Source: Dasyornis broadbenti
Taxonomy: Eukaryota; Chordata; Aves; Passeriformes; Dasyornithidae
Length of the DNA stretch: 64,000 nt
NCBI GenBank assembly: GCA_013397935.1
Contig: VZRN01005002.1
Coordinates: forward strand, 1,028,853 to 1,092,852
Direction: 5' to 3'
A program made the translations under genes and the position numbers. Below, one piece after another: positions 12,890 to 23,573 of the stretch (position 1 is the first letter of the stretch; the number at the start of each line of letters is the position of its first letter). The notes beneath the pieces are model-generated. The model saw only the letters and a program-made list of their open reading frames with translations. It did not search any database and was not told the DNA's origin.

Positions 12890-13170
12890 GGGTTTATACG
12901 TGCATAATCGCACGTATAAATCGCACTGGTGCTTAAACACGTTTCGGTGTCCGAGGCTCCATGATGCGTTTCCCACCGTGCTGGGAAGGAGCGGGACAGG
13001 AGGGGGAGCTCTCGCCGCAGCCGCCGGGCGGGGATGCTGCTCCTCGGGCCGGGGGCGGTGGGGCCGCAACCCCTTCGCCCGCCCGACACCCCCGCCTCCC
13101 ACCGGGCAGCACCGCGGCTCCGGGAATGACTCCGCTTGTCCCGGTGTTGCCTCTGAAACCGGCACGTCGT
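12890..13170. promoter_or_regulatory. Isolated GC- and CpG-rich block (possible alternative or divergent promoter)
   Basis: A short CpG-rich stretch sits in AT-rich intergenic DNA about 3.8 kb before the assembly gap. It has dense CG dinucleotides from about 12960 to 13160, G-runs around 13026-13062 (GGGCGGGG, then GGGCCGGGGGCGGTGGGG) that could form a quadruplex, and ACGTG cores near 12883-12916. In vertebrates such isolated CpG islands are often promoters or poised regulatory elements of developmental genes, and SOBP is one. No exon with splice signals is visible in it, so promoter use is inference. Overlapping ORFs on both strands are GC-driven and not called as genes. Confidence 0.45.
12893..12920. 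repeat. Perfect 11-bp inverted repeat (hairpin)
   Basis: TTTATACGTGC (12893-12903) and GCACGTATAAA (12910-12920) are exact reverse complements around a six-base loop, ATAATC. Each arm contains an ACGTG core, which is the RCGTG recognised by HIF/bHLH-PAS factors. The perfect pairing is seen directly; any function as a protein site or RNA hairpin is inference. Confidence 0.85.
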
Positions 13171-16100
13171 TTCCAGGGTGCCCTCAGAGCACCGTTTGCT
13201 TGTTGCTGTTGCCTTCTAAAACCTTTCACTTTGAAGCCATCGTGCTGCTTACATATTTAGCAGCTGGAAAAATCAGGCCTGCTTGTTTATCTTGTCCTCC
13301 CCAGCAGGCAAAACCCGAGAAGAAATAGCTCATTAATAATATTAAAGAGACTTGTGCATTAATAAAGGCCAAAACAAAGAACATGGAGCAAAGTGTTTCT
13401 TTTGTGTTACCTAAAAAGCAGCTCTGGTATGTGGATAGGTCCCCTTTTAAAACATGTAAACACTAATAAATAGGACTATGAATAATAGAATAGAAATTAA
13501 ACCTGGGGTGATTTATTTTAGGCAACTCATTTGCATGTGTCATTTTATGAAAATTACTTGTTTTTCAGAAGTCCAAATCACTGTGCTTGAAAAACCCAAG
13601 AGCAAATTCAGAGCTGGAAAAAAATCTGTGATAGAACAAAAGTGTGGAGCTTGGTATAACTCCATAGGTGTAAAGCATGCACTTGGGCAATGGAAGGACA
13701 AGCTCCGGTTCTTGCCACGGCTCAGATACAGCAAATACTCAGATCCTGAACCTCAGTCCTGCAGGTGACTTAGAGACCACCAAAAGGCAGAATCCCATAG
13801 TTTCTTCCCAGTTTCAAAAGTGACCAAAAAACCAACCAACTTCAAACCCTCAAACCATCATGACAGTGAGGAACTTTATTCCACTGTGGTTAGAGCACAC
13901 ACTTTAACAGATTGATTTAAAACCACCTTGGAAATTTCACAAGGAATTTGGTCTCATTAAACTCAGGAGTAAAATCTTCACTGATTCCCACAGGATCGGG
14001 GTTTCATCTTTGGCTGCAAACTGCTTACTGATACCACATATCCTGGTATCTCTGTCTGGTAGAATAAATCTGAGCAGTTTTATTGATCCAATCAGTCACC
14101 TTTATTCACCTGTTTAAGATGTTTTCAGAATCTGTATTGAGAAGTACTGAACCAGGATGCTTTACCAAAAATACACGTTTTCACACAAAAATTACGTGGT
14201 GCTGCCACAGTTCAGTAAATGTGTTTAATGTTAGAGTGCCTGTAATGTAAATAGCAGATTTATTTTCTCATAACTTTTTGGAGATGTTCAGATCAATGCC
14301 ATTGTATGGCTGACAAATGTGTGCCTTCCATAGATTCTGATATTCTGTCTCCCCTTATGAATTCACGAGCTACCACTAAAACCTGAAAGCGTTCCTTTTT
14401 GTTAGTCATTCCCTCCCCCTTAGTAACAAGTGGAATAATTAGATGGTTTCCAAAACTTATTTCAGTACCTCCGATGTGTGTCAGATAATGTCTGAGCACT
14501 CTAAATGCATGAACAAATGCATGTTCTGGGTTGACAGTTGATGGTCCTCCATATGCCATCACTAGAAGAACAACTTCCCAAGTATATGCAGTGTAATGAT
14601 ATGCAACATATAAAGGTAATAACAGCTCTAGAAAAGTAGGAATCGTGACAGTCGCAGAAACAACCTGCTGTCAGATGGAGATATGATTATTAGGAGACAG
14701 AGAGGTAGAACTTTTGTGTCCATCCCAATCCTATACTAAATACTGAGAAAAACAGGATATGCTTTAAGACTGCAGCTTTCATCTGGTGGTTGACGAGGTA
14801 CTGGGGGACTGGAAGTTCTTTTTAAAGAGAATGTAGCTGAGAAATTGAGCCTACTGTCAGGAGAAATAAGTTCACATCTCCATTCAAAAACATTTTGAAA
14901 AATACTGTGAAAAAACCCCAACTGAAAGCTGGTACTTTTGGTGATCAAGAAGTGAGAATCAGCATTCAGAAGGGGTAGCAAGAGGGGTGGGAAGTGCTTC
15001 AATTTGCAGCCAAACCTTCAGATGTTAGACAGGAAAACTGGAATGACAGACTTGATCCTGAAGACAATACATTCTGGTCTACTCACTGTAGCCTGCTATA
15101 GTCAATTCACATCACCTGGGCTTGCAAATACTTTCTCCTAAGTATCTTCCAACAAAGGAAGTTCTGTTTATGCTGGGAGTTTGAGATTAATCTTTTTGTC
15201 AGATTGTCAACTCAAACCTGTTAAATTTATGCAGCGAAACAGTGCCAGTGCTTTATTACTCTATACATAGTAAGTGTTGAGAAGAAGTCTTCTGGTATTT
15301 CACTGAACAAGAACTATTTGAGGCAATACTCTGTTTAGCAGAAATTCTGAGGTTTTCCTTAAACTCTTCTGATCCACTCTACAGAGAAACTAGTGATACG
15401 TCTAATACAAGAACTAGTTTTGCCTTTTTCATTAGAATGACTTTATGTATCAGCAAGGTGGTGGCTGTTCAAAGCTGAATAGCTGTCTGAGGCTGGCTGG
15501 CTTTTTCCAGCCAAAGGTTTCAAAGAGCCATGTGAGGTTGTGTTCAAAAGCAACTTTCCCTTGTGCTGCCTGTCTTATCATTATTGTGTGAAAGAATATA
15601 GAGATTCTGGGAATATCTCCCGTACTTAGTGAGAGCTCTACTGTACCCATTTGTTTGTAATAGAATACGGTAAGCAAAACATAGGGGTGAGGTTGCTGGT
15701 GGTGGTGGGGCACAGCAGGAGGGAAACCTCCCTATTGAGCATTGTCCTTTGGAGGTTACCTGTAGTCACAAGTTAGTTTCTTCAAGTTTGAGAAATCACT
15801 GTGTTTTAAAATATTACAAGCAAGAAAAAGTAAACCTTGGTTTCTTCTCATGTTTGCTGCTTGGTACATTTGAGCCCAGACCTTGTGTTCCTGAGGTGTG
15901 CGGAATGGACCAAGCCCACAGCACGAGCTCTGCTGCGGCTGAACTCCTGCAATTCTTTGCTAACAGCAGAGCCTTCTCGAGGGTCTCGGCAAGGTCCTGC
16001 TGCTCTGCGAAAAACAAACAGGGCTGGGTTTTTTTCCAGCATCTGCCTAATTCTTTCAGGCAGAGAGGGGAGTGGCAGCACCTTCGCCTCGCAACGGCCG

Positions 16101-16739
16101 TGACCTTACCACTGCGGATGTGCTCTAGGATTTTACAGACTCGATCTGGTTGCTATCTCACCTTTTGATGCTCGATGCTGTAACAGCTGAGACTGTGCAA
16201 AATCCCCGTTTCTCTTTATTTTCAAAGTCACAGGGGAAAATGTGCCCCGTGTCTCTAATCGCTCTGCCAGTCAGGCAGGCAAGGCTCATTTTAGTCACGA
16301 AATGAACAAAGTTGTGCTCAACTTTTCATGCTAAAAAGTGCCAGTGATTTAAAGCTTCGGAAACAGAGAATGTAAATTAGACATTGTTGCACGCAAACCG
16401 AACTTGTCTTTGACAGGCTAAACAGACATTTTTATGGGGAGCCTACTCATGCCCACACTGAACGTAGTTTATCTTTCGACTGTGGGTTGGGGTGTTCCTT
16501 ATAAAAAATGTATCATTTTAAGACGTACCGCAGTCATAATGAGAAAACCCCGTAAGATTACCATTTTGACTATCGGAACAATGGACACCCCCGTGTCGTA
16601 ATGTGTTATATCGGGTAATCAGGGACTGCCAGGGAAAGCGGGAAAGCAGAGCCTAGGAATAATCAATGTATCGCCCACAGTGTGTGCTGCAATCCGGCAC
16701 CTCCTCGCTGAAGCTCGTCCCAGCAAACCATTCATCCGC
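13171..16739. other. Upstream region of SOBP, no gene recognised
   Basis: About 3.6 kb of mixed composition. Scattered AT-rich homeodomain-like motifs (TAATAATATTAAAG near 13335) and a moderately GC-rich part around 15880-16130 could be regulatory, but no exon, repeat or RNA gene can be supported. A minus-strand 89-codon frame at 14293-14562 has no recognisable domain. Confidence 0.5.
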
Positions 16740-16810
16740 ACCTCCCCACCGCAGATGAAGGGAAAAACAGGAGTGTGATCGGGCGAAGAGATTCGGCTGA
16801 AGGCGGCGGG

Positions 16811-16910
16811 GTCGGGACGGGACGGGACGGGACGGGACGGGACGGGTCGGGACGGGACGGGACGGGACGGGACGGGTCGGGACGGAACCGGACGGGACGG
16901 GACCGGTCGG
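16811..16910. repeat. (GACGG)n pentanucleotide array
   Basis: About twenty copies of the pentamer GACGG (equivalently CGGGA). Variant GTCGG units begin at 16811, 16846, 16876 and 16906, giving a super-period of 35, 30 and 30 bases. Other variants (GACGGAACCG and GACCG) cluster near the 3' end. Every unit carries a GGG run, so the plus strand could form G-quadruplexes. Open frames through it, such as Arg-Pro-Val-Pro-Ser repeats on the minus strand, are artefacts of the repeat. Confidence 0.95.
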
Positions 16911-16998
16911 CAGCGCAGAGGGGCACAGGCCGGGCTGACCCCTCGGGTGCTCGCGGGGGGCACCGGGCCCCCTCCCCAGCCGGGGCTGGGGGCGGGGG

Positions 16999-17627
16999 NN
17001 NNNNNNNNNNNNNNNNNNNNNNNNNNNNNNNNNNNNNNNNNNNNNNNNNNNNNNNNNNNNNNNNNNNNNNNNNNNNNNNNNNNNNNNNNNNNNNNNNNNN
17101 NNNNNNNNNNNNNNNNNNNNNNNNNNNNNNNNNNNNNNNNNNNNNNNNNNNNNNNNNNNNNNNNNNNNNNNNNNNNNNNNNNNNNNNNNNNNNNNNNNNN
17201 NNNNNNNNNNNNNNNNNNNNNNNNNNNNNNNNNNNNNNNNNNNNNNNNNNNNNNNNNNNNNNNNNNNNNNNNNNNNNNNNNNNNNNNNNNNNNNNNNNNN
17301 NNNNNNNNNNNNNNNNNNNNNNNNNNNNNNNNNNNNNNNNNNNNNNNNNNNNNNNNNNNNNNNNNNNNNNNNNNNNNNNNNNNNNNNNNNNNNNNNNNNN
17401 NNNNNNNNNNNNNNNNNNNNNNNNNNNNNNNNNNNNNNNNNNNNNNNNNNNNNNNNNNNNNNNNNNNNNNNNNNNNNNNNNNNNNNNNNNNNNNNNNNNN
17501 NNNNNNNNNNNNNNNNNNNNNNNNNNNNNNNNNNNNNNNNNNNNNNNNNNNNNNNNNNNNNNNNNNNNNNNNNNNNNNNNNNNNNNNNNNNNNNNNNNNN
17601 NNNNNNNNNNNNNNNNNNNNNNNNNNN
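16999..17627. other. Assembly gap (629 N)
   Basis: A continuous run of N. The left flank ends in a G-run (GGGGGCGGGGG) after the pentamer array, a typical cause of sequencing drop-out in bird promoters. Two long apparent ORFs running through it are artefacts. Confidence 0.99.
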
Positions 17628-17770
17628 ATGTGTCTCAACTCCGCCTCCTGGGCTGCAAACAGAGACGAATTTACAGGCAGCAAATCCTGTTCATTGACCA
17701 GCTTTATTTATGTTTTAAAAATAACTCTCTCTCGTTGGGCTTTTAAGCTCCTCGGGTGCCAGTGATGAGC

Positions 17771-17809
17771 CTTTTCCCCCCTTTTTTCTTTTTCTTTTTT
17801 TTTTTTTTT
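17771..17809. repeat. 39-nt pure pyrimidine tract
   Basis: An unbroken C/T tract ending in a long T run, just 3' of the gap. It could act as a polypyrimidine tract or triplex-forming DNA, but no AG-exon with coding sense follows it, so it is listed only as low-complexity sequence. Confidence 0.85.
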
Positions 17810-20800
17810 GCTTTCTTTCTGTAGCCACCCCCTTAGGTAGCTGGGAAGCCCTTAAAGTTAGGAAAGAAAGGGATCTCTTTTAAACACTGTATTTCTGCCC
17901 TTGTTCAGTAGCCAGCTGCAACTGTGTAATTAAATTGTCAAAGTGAAACGTTGCGGTCTGTGCCATGCATCAGTCTCGCACTTCAGCGCGGAGACCCCTT
18001 TTCCCTCCCTGTCCCTCTCGCCTCCTCCTCTGCTGCACCGCTTCGCTCCGCGTTTCATGGCAGCGCAGAGGTGTCGCTGAAAGGTGACTTGTCCGAGGGC
18101 TGCTTTTGATGGAAGTGTATTTACCGCACGGAGGGCTGTCCTGCCCGATAGGAACCGGTGTCAGTCCAGCTGTGCTCTGGCGGCCGCTCCAGATGTTGGG
18201 ATGGCTGCGGTGGCACAAAACCGCTATTTTGGAACTTCTTTTATCATTAGGTCGCTGTTCCAGGCTTGACCGGTGCTATTTTTTGCGCCGGTTTTCCACG
18301 TCTGTTCCATGTCTGTTTGTTTGATGTCTCTAATTCCCCAAAGTTGGTAACAATGTATTGCTAGACTTCAGCCGAACTTGTTGTTAAATGCGCAGATAAA
18401 GTGACTAAAACAACATAGTCTGGCTACGAGATAAAGCTGCTGAGATTTAATTTGAATATGTCATTTATTAAAAGGCTGATTGTAAGTGGAAGACTGCCTG
18501 GAAAATGTCACTCGTTCACATAGTATGTATACTATACAGGCGAGTGTATAAATATGCATGATGCCTAGTGAAAATATCTTTGCTTTCCAGAACATTGATC
18601 TCCCCATACAAAATTAAACGGGAATACACAGTCCCCTTCCCTCTCTCCTCTTTTGCACACCACTAATTTCGGTTAGGTGCCCTTTCCTGCCTAAGGCAGG
18701 CGTTCTTGCTTCTGGTGCCTGCGTAATGAGCGTTTACACGGTTCTGCGTGTACTTCGAGTGTAAATGTGGACAAGAGTAGTGTTAGGGGCATGAACAAAA
18801 TGATGTGTTGGTGCATCTCTTTGGAAACAAACTGTAGTAGCTTCAAGTCCAGAGGAGTGGTGTCTTTCTTTGTGAGATATGTGACACATCCTATTTTCGG
18901 AGAGGGCTCTGTGCGGACACCGGAGAGTCATTGCTCATTGTAATCCCACATAGTTTTGAGGACTGCAGAGGTCTGTAGTACAGGGCATTGGCCCCTCAGA
19001 GCATCGCTGATGCGATCTATATGGATTGCAGCTTTTAAGTTTCATAGGTTCTAGAATTACAAATTAGCTAATTTTAATCAAAACATGTGAAATGTTATCC
19101 TGGCTGGATATAAAGGCTGACTGTGCTGGATCCTCTGGGTTTGTTTTGTTTACTTTGGCTGCAGGCACACTCAGCGGTTTGGGAGATAGTTGTTCTTCTA
19201 CAGTATAACAGATGTTTGTCTGAAAGGGTGAGGAAGAAACAAAAACAACATTGTGTGAAGGAGAAAAATTACACAATTTTAAACTAATGCTTTGGTATTA
19301 AGCAGTGGCATTAACCTTCATGTAGAGAGTTTCTCTTTTTTAATCATGAGCAACTGCTTAAGGTTAGGAGCCTCAAGATTCCAGCTGACTTAAAAACTAA
19401 AGGTGGCTAGAAATGGCATTTTCAACCCATGTAATTTCTGGTTGAGAGTGTGAGAGCTGATGGCAGAACCTTCCATAGCCCACCTTTCAATGTAAACTAT
19501 GCTATATATGCTGTGCATTTTTAGTAGGACAGTTGGCTGCTATCATCTAAGGAGGGGGAAGAAAAAAACGTAGTTTGAATTTTTGACTGGTTGAGAAAGT
19601 TAAAATCTTGTGGTGATCATTTACCCTTTTTCTTGGTAAATTCATTTCTTGATGAATTAAGATGTCTAGTCGTTCTTAATAAACCCAGAGAATACAATAA
19701 TGTAACAAACTGGTTACAGTGTGCAAAATGTTTGCAGTGAAACGACAGAGAGAGCACAATGTGCCCTTGTGTAGGTTTGTATCTGTAATGTTCAAACAGG
19801 CTGACTGTTTCCCTTCATCTGAACTGCTTTCATCTGGACCAGTGTAAAATAAGCTCTGGTAAGTAATCACGGCAGAGCAGAAAGAAAGGAATGTATACAG
19901 CAATAGACAGCCTAAGCTGTAAAAACTGTAACCTGAGTATCAGCAGCAGATCAGATATCAAGGCTTTAAGGTAGGGGAAATGAAAGAGATGAAGGGGAGG
20001 AAAAGACGAGAGAGGGAATGGAAAAGTCAGTTTGGAAAGTAAAGGAGAAGTAGGAGGGCCCCCTCAGGGAAATTTGGCTCAGGGGTTAGGGAATTTTATC
20101 ATGGTGTACAGTGACCTACTCAGGTTTCAGCCCATGTTGGATCGAATTGCCTCCCTTTGCTAGCAGAAAGAAAAAGGACTGGTGTATATGTGATTTCTTT
20201 TCTTCCCCCCCTTCGGATAATGAAAATGCCATTGGTACAAGTGTCTATTTTAAGTACAGCAAATTCAAGGCACTGTGAATGAGCAATAATATTACCTCAT
20301 CACGGAGACTTCCTTTGAGATTTGCTGTTTGATACAGTCAGATATTTACTCAAGAAGGATCACAACACCTAACTGTTTGCTTTGGTGTTTTCCAACAGTA
20401 GTGTCACAGCTTGGTTTTAACATGACTGGATGGATATTCAGATTGCTTGCTCTTTCCTTTTGCCAGATATTGAGTTACGTTTTTGTTATCGCTAACCAAA
20501 TGTACATGATGGTTATAACAAATTTTAACTTGATACAATGTTGTGTGCAAAAAGTACATGACTCTGCACAGTTTTCTGATATTGCATTTCAGTGAAAAAT
20601 GTATTCACGAGGAACTGTTTTGTTACACTGTGACCTTTACAGCTACTCTTTCTTATTTTATAGTTATTTTTTCTTTTATCCTCCTTCCTCTTTCAGATGA
20701 TACTTTCCAGTTTTTCTTCCAGAGGTAATGTCCACCTCACGCTTTGGAAGAAAAGGAGATAGTTATTCTGAAATTCAATTTGGTGCCTTTTTTCACTTAC

Positions 20801-21820
20801 TAGTGAATAACAGAACACCTCATAGATCCAAACCTATCACTATCAGAGAGCCTACTGCTATTTTAAGACCAAAATATTTTTAAAAGTTTAATTGATGAAA
20901 ACACTTGTCGAGGCATAGTGATGGATCCTCCATCCATCTCTCCTCAGCTTATTTCCATTTGCCATCCTGCTGCCAGGAAGCAGTGCTGGAAGCTCAGGAG
21001 GAATAGCTAGGTGCCCTGCAATGCTGTGTAGTGAGGTTACATCCAGTGCTGAATTGCACTGGAAGTTCTCCTGCACAGATGAGACAATGTATCTTTGCGT
21101 CTCTAGCAGTTGAAAGGTAAGCAATTAATTTGCGTTGTAATTTCACAAGGCTGCTCCATGTGCCCGAGGAGTTTGCCATCTATAGATATTCTCAATAACT
21201 AAATTATTTCTAAAATTGGGCTTCATTCCTGGTGCCCAAAGCTTAGGGCAGCCCCATCTGTTATTATTTAATAGTAAATTCATCAGAATATCTTTCAGTT
21301 TAGTGTTTAAATAGTCCCCATTTGGCACTTGAAAGTACTACTGTCAGAAGGAGGAAAGCGATGAAGCAGGCATAGCAGCCCTGTGCCTGGAGCAAGCCAG
21401 TTTGCTCAGAGCACTCGGAAGATTCCAAGGAAACTCCTCCCTTCTCTCCTGAAAAGCAAAAAATGTCTTTGGGAAAGTGGAAAAGCAGACAGACTTTATC
21501 AACTGTATTATTTCAGGAGTCCAAAGCTTTTCTGTGGAGTCTGCATGGAAGGAGTTTTGTGGGATGGCTGTGAAGGGGCTTGCGTGTCTGCACAGGGAGC
21601 CTCACCTGCCAGGGCTCTGTAGAGACAGTGCCTCCCCAGACAAAGTGGGTGATACAGAACCAAACAATCATGAGAGGGTAAAAGAAAGTAAAGCATCACA
21701 GAATTTTCCTTTCTGATAGCCTAAAAGTCTAACCCATAGAATTCAGTTTGGTGACAACATAAACAAGCAAAGAATGTGAGGCCTGGAAAAAAAAAAATCC
21801 AAGTTTGTATTGTGACTTGA

Positions 21821-21868
21821 ATATCTTTCAGTGAGGTTCTGCCCTGCGTGTACAGGTCGTGTATTAAT
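21821..21868 (+). repeat. Dispersed 48-bp repeat, copy 1
   Basis: It begins ATATCTTTCAGTGAGGTTCT and ends GTATTAAT. It matches 43 of 48 bases of the segment at 23526-23573 in the same orientation without gaps. Similarity fades outside. The repeat family is not recognised. Confidence 0.75.
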
Positions 21869-22026
21869 AGTAAAAGAAAAAAAATTATTTCCTTGATGCA
21901 GTGAAAGTGAAAAGCAAATTTGTGGGGTTCTGCACTGAGTGGGTCATGCAGGCAAGGAAATGGAATGGAACCACTATGCTTCCTCCCAGATCTGAAATAA
22001 ACATTCAGCAGTAAAACCTAGAAGAA

Positions 22027-22047
22027 AATGAGTCTGACAGACTCATT
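22027..22047. repeat. 9-bp perfect inverted repeat with TGAGTC arms
   Basis: AATGAGTCT and AGACTCATT pair perfectly around a three-base loop, GAC. The arms contain opposed TGAGTC/GACTCA cores resembling AP-1 half elements. A further two pairs extend the stem after one mismatch. Confidence 0.7.
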
Positions 22048-23525
22048 CTCCCCTGTGTTTCCTGCCTCCGTGTTTGCCAGGCCTCGTTTGGTGAAGCCAG
22101 GTCTTGCCCCCTGTGAATGAGGTTCATAGAGGAGGAAAGACAAGAGATTGAAGATGGAAAGAGACACATAGCATAGCTTGAGAAGATATTAATTAGCAAA
22201 GATTTGGGGAAATGATGCATTGTAATGTAAAAAATCAAGCTGGAGGTGTACTGTTACGATGAAATGAATGCTAAAGTGGGAATAAATGTGATTACATTTT
22301 TACTGCCTAGCATATAAGTCAGTCTCAGAAAGGAGAGAAACCACACTCTAGTGAGTCAACACACTCTTCTTCATCTTTCAGGGGAATAGGAAGCAAATTC
22401 AAGTAGAAATATCAATGAGCATAACAGTTAGTTATCCTGGCTCTTCCAGGAGGGAAGATATTTCTGTGTAATACAAGAATAGAGAAATCATACAGTTAAA
22501 ATATGCAAATTACGCATTGCCCCACAGTGGTGATAAGTAGTTTGGGACTTAGCAGTGGGCAAAACCCGAATTGCCATCTATTGGGAAGGAAGGGCTTTGG
22601 CTGTGGTGTGTTACTGGGGCCACTGTAGCATTTTTAGGCCGGTTTCTTTGGCAGGTATGAGCGGGTTGTGCGGCAGCCTTAGTGAATGCACTGGCACTTC
22701 AGCAGCTGTACTGGGGCTCTGTCAGCTAGAGGAGAGCAGGAGGTTTGGCTCTGGTGGGATGTGAACCAACTCCCTGGGTGCGCTGGCAGCTGCAGAGGGG
22801 ATTGGTGTTTCCACTGTGGTCTCAAAAACTTGTCTGCTTGGTGCATGGCGTGGCAGAATGAGCACAGAAGGACATGGGACAGGATTTCTGTGATTGTCTT
22901 CTCAGCTCTGATGCTGACCCACACTGTGGGTGGCACCAGGGCTCGGTCTCTGTTTCCCCATAGGGGTCTGAGCATTGCCTCCCCACCTAGGTGAAGTTAG
23001 GTTCTGTGCTGTACATTTGCAATGAAATCTGTGGGTCCCTGCAGGGGGAGCTCCCTTTGGGCTGAGTGGATATAAGAATCCCAGTTTAGCAGTGTGATTG
23101 CTGACCTGGGATTTTATTATGAGCAAGGTTTTCTCTCTGCACTGGTCTTTCTGTTCATCTCAGCCCATCAGCATGGCTATGGGTTTGGGGTGGCAGCCTC
23201 ATCCTACAGACACTCCACATCCTTTTGGGGAATGAGTCTGAAAGTAGGCATGGACTACCTTAATGCCTGTGTTGTCCTGTTCCTGCAGAAGCTTTGAATT
23301 GCATCTCCTTGTACCTCCTCCCTCTGGTCATTCACACCTACCTTCACATCTCCTTCCTGTTCCTTGGCAGGTCTGTTATCTCTCAGTTCTGCTGACTCCT
23401 GGTTAGCCTGCTTCACCACTCCTGCTTCTGCTTTCCTGCTTCAATGTTGAGTCCACATTCCTGCTTTTCTCAAGCCTCACTATTACAGTCATCACCCTTC
23501 CGTTCACTAAGCCTTTGAAACTTGT

Positions 23526-23573
23526 ATATCTTTCAGTGAAGTTCTGTTCTGCATGTACAGGTTGTGTATTAAT
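23526..23573 (+). repeat. Dispersed 48-bp repeat, copy 2
   Basis: It begins ATATCTTTCAGTGAAGTTCT and ends GTATTAAT. Its five differences from copy 1 are all transitions, with A or T here where copy 1 has G or C, as expected if this copy has undergone more CpG-type decay. Confidence 0.75.

Larger units (their letters stand above)
16740..18300 (+). promoter_or_regulatory. SOBP: Inferred SOBP promoter and first-exon region (contains assembly gap)
   Basis: GC-rich sequence lies on both sides of the gap, strongest from about 16790 to 16998 and again about 17980-18200. The first visible SOBP exon starts at codon phase 0 with Asn-Phe-Ala-Glu-Asn, which in other vertebrates, as I recall, follows a first exon encoding roughly 30 residues. 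I searched by eye for an exon ending in a Met-Lys codon pair before a GT donor across 12.7-26.7 kb and found none. The first exon and start site therefore most likely lie in or beside the gap. This is inference from gene structure and composition. Confidence 0.55.

Noticed and set aside
12768..13328. 186-codon plus-strand ORF and overlapping minus-strand ORFs
   Set aside because: Open frames occur on both strands in GC-rich DNA, with no recognisable domain, no splice context and low-complexity Gly/Ala/Pro content.
14293..14562. 89-codon minus-strand ORF that looks moderately protein-like
   Set aside because: I could not match it to any family; no splice sites or neighbouring exons support it. 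A protein search would settle it.
16775..17765. Several long ORFs through the assembly gap
   Set aside because: They consist mostly of N-derived X residues and pentamer-repeat translation.
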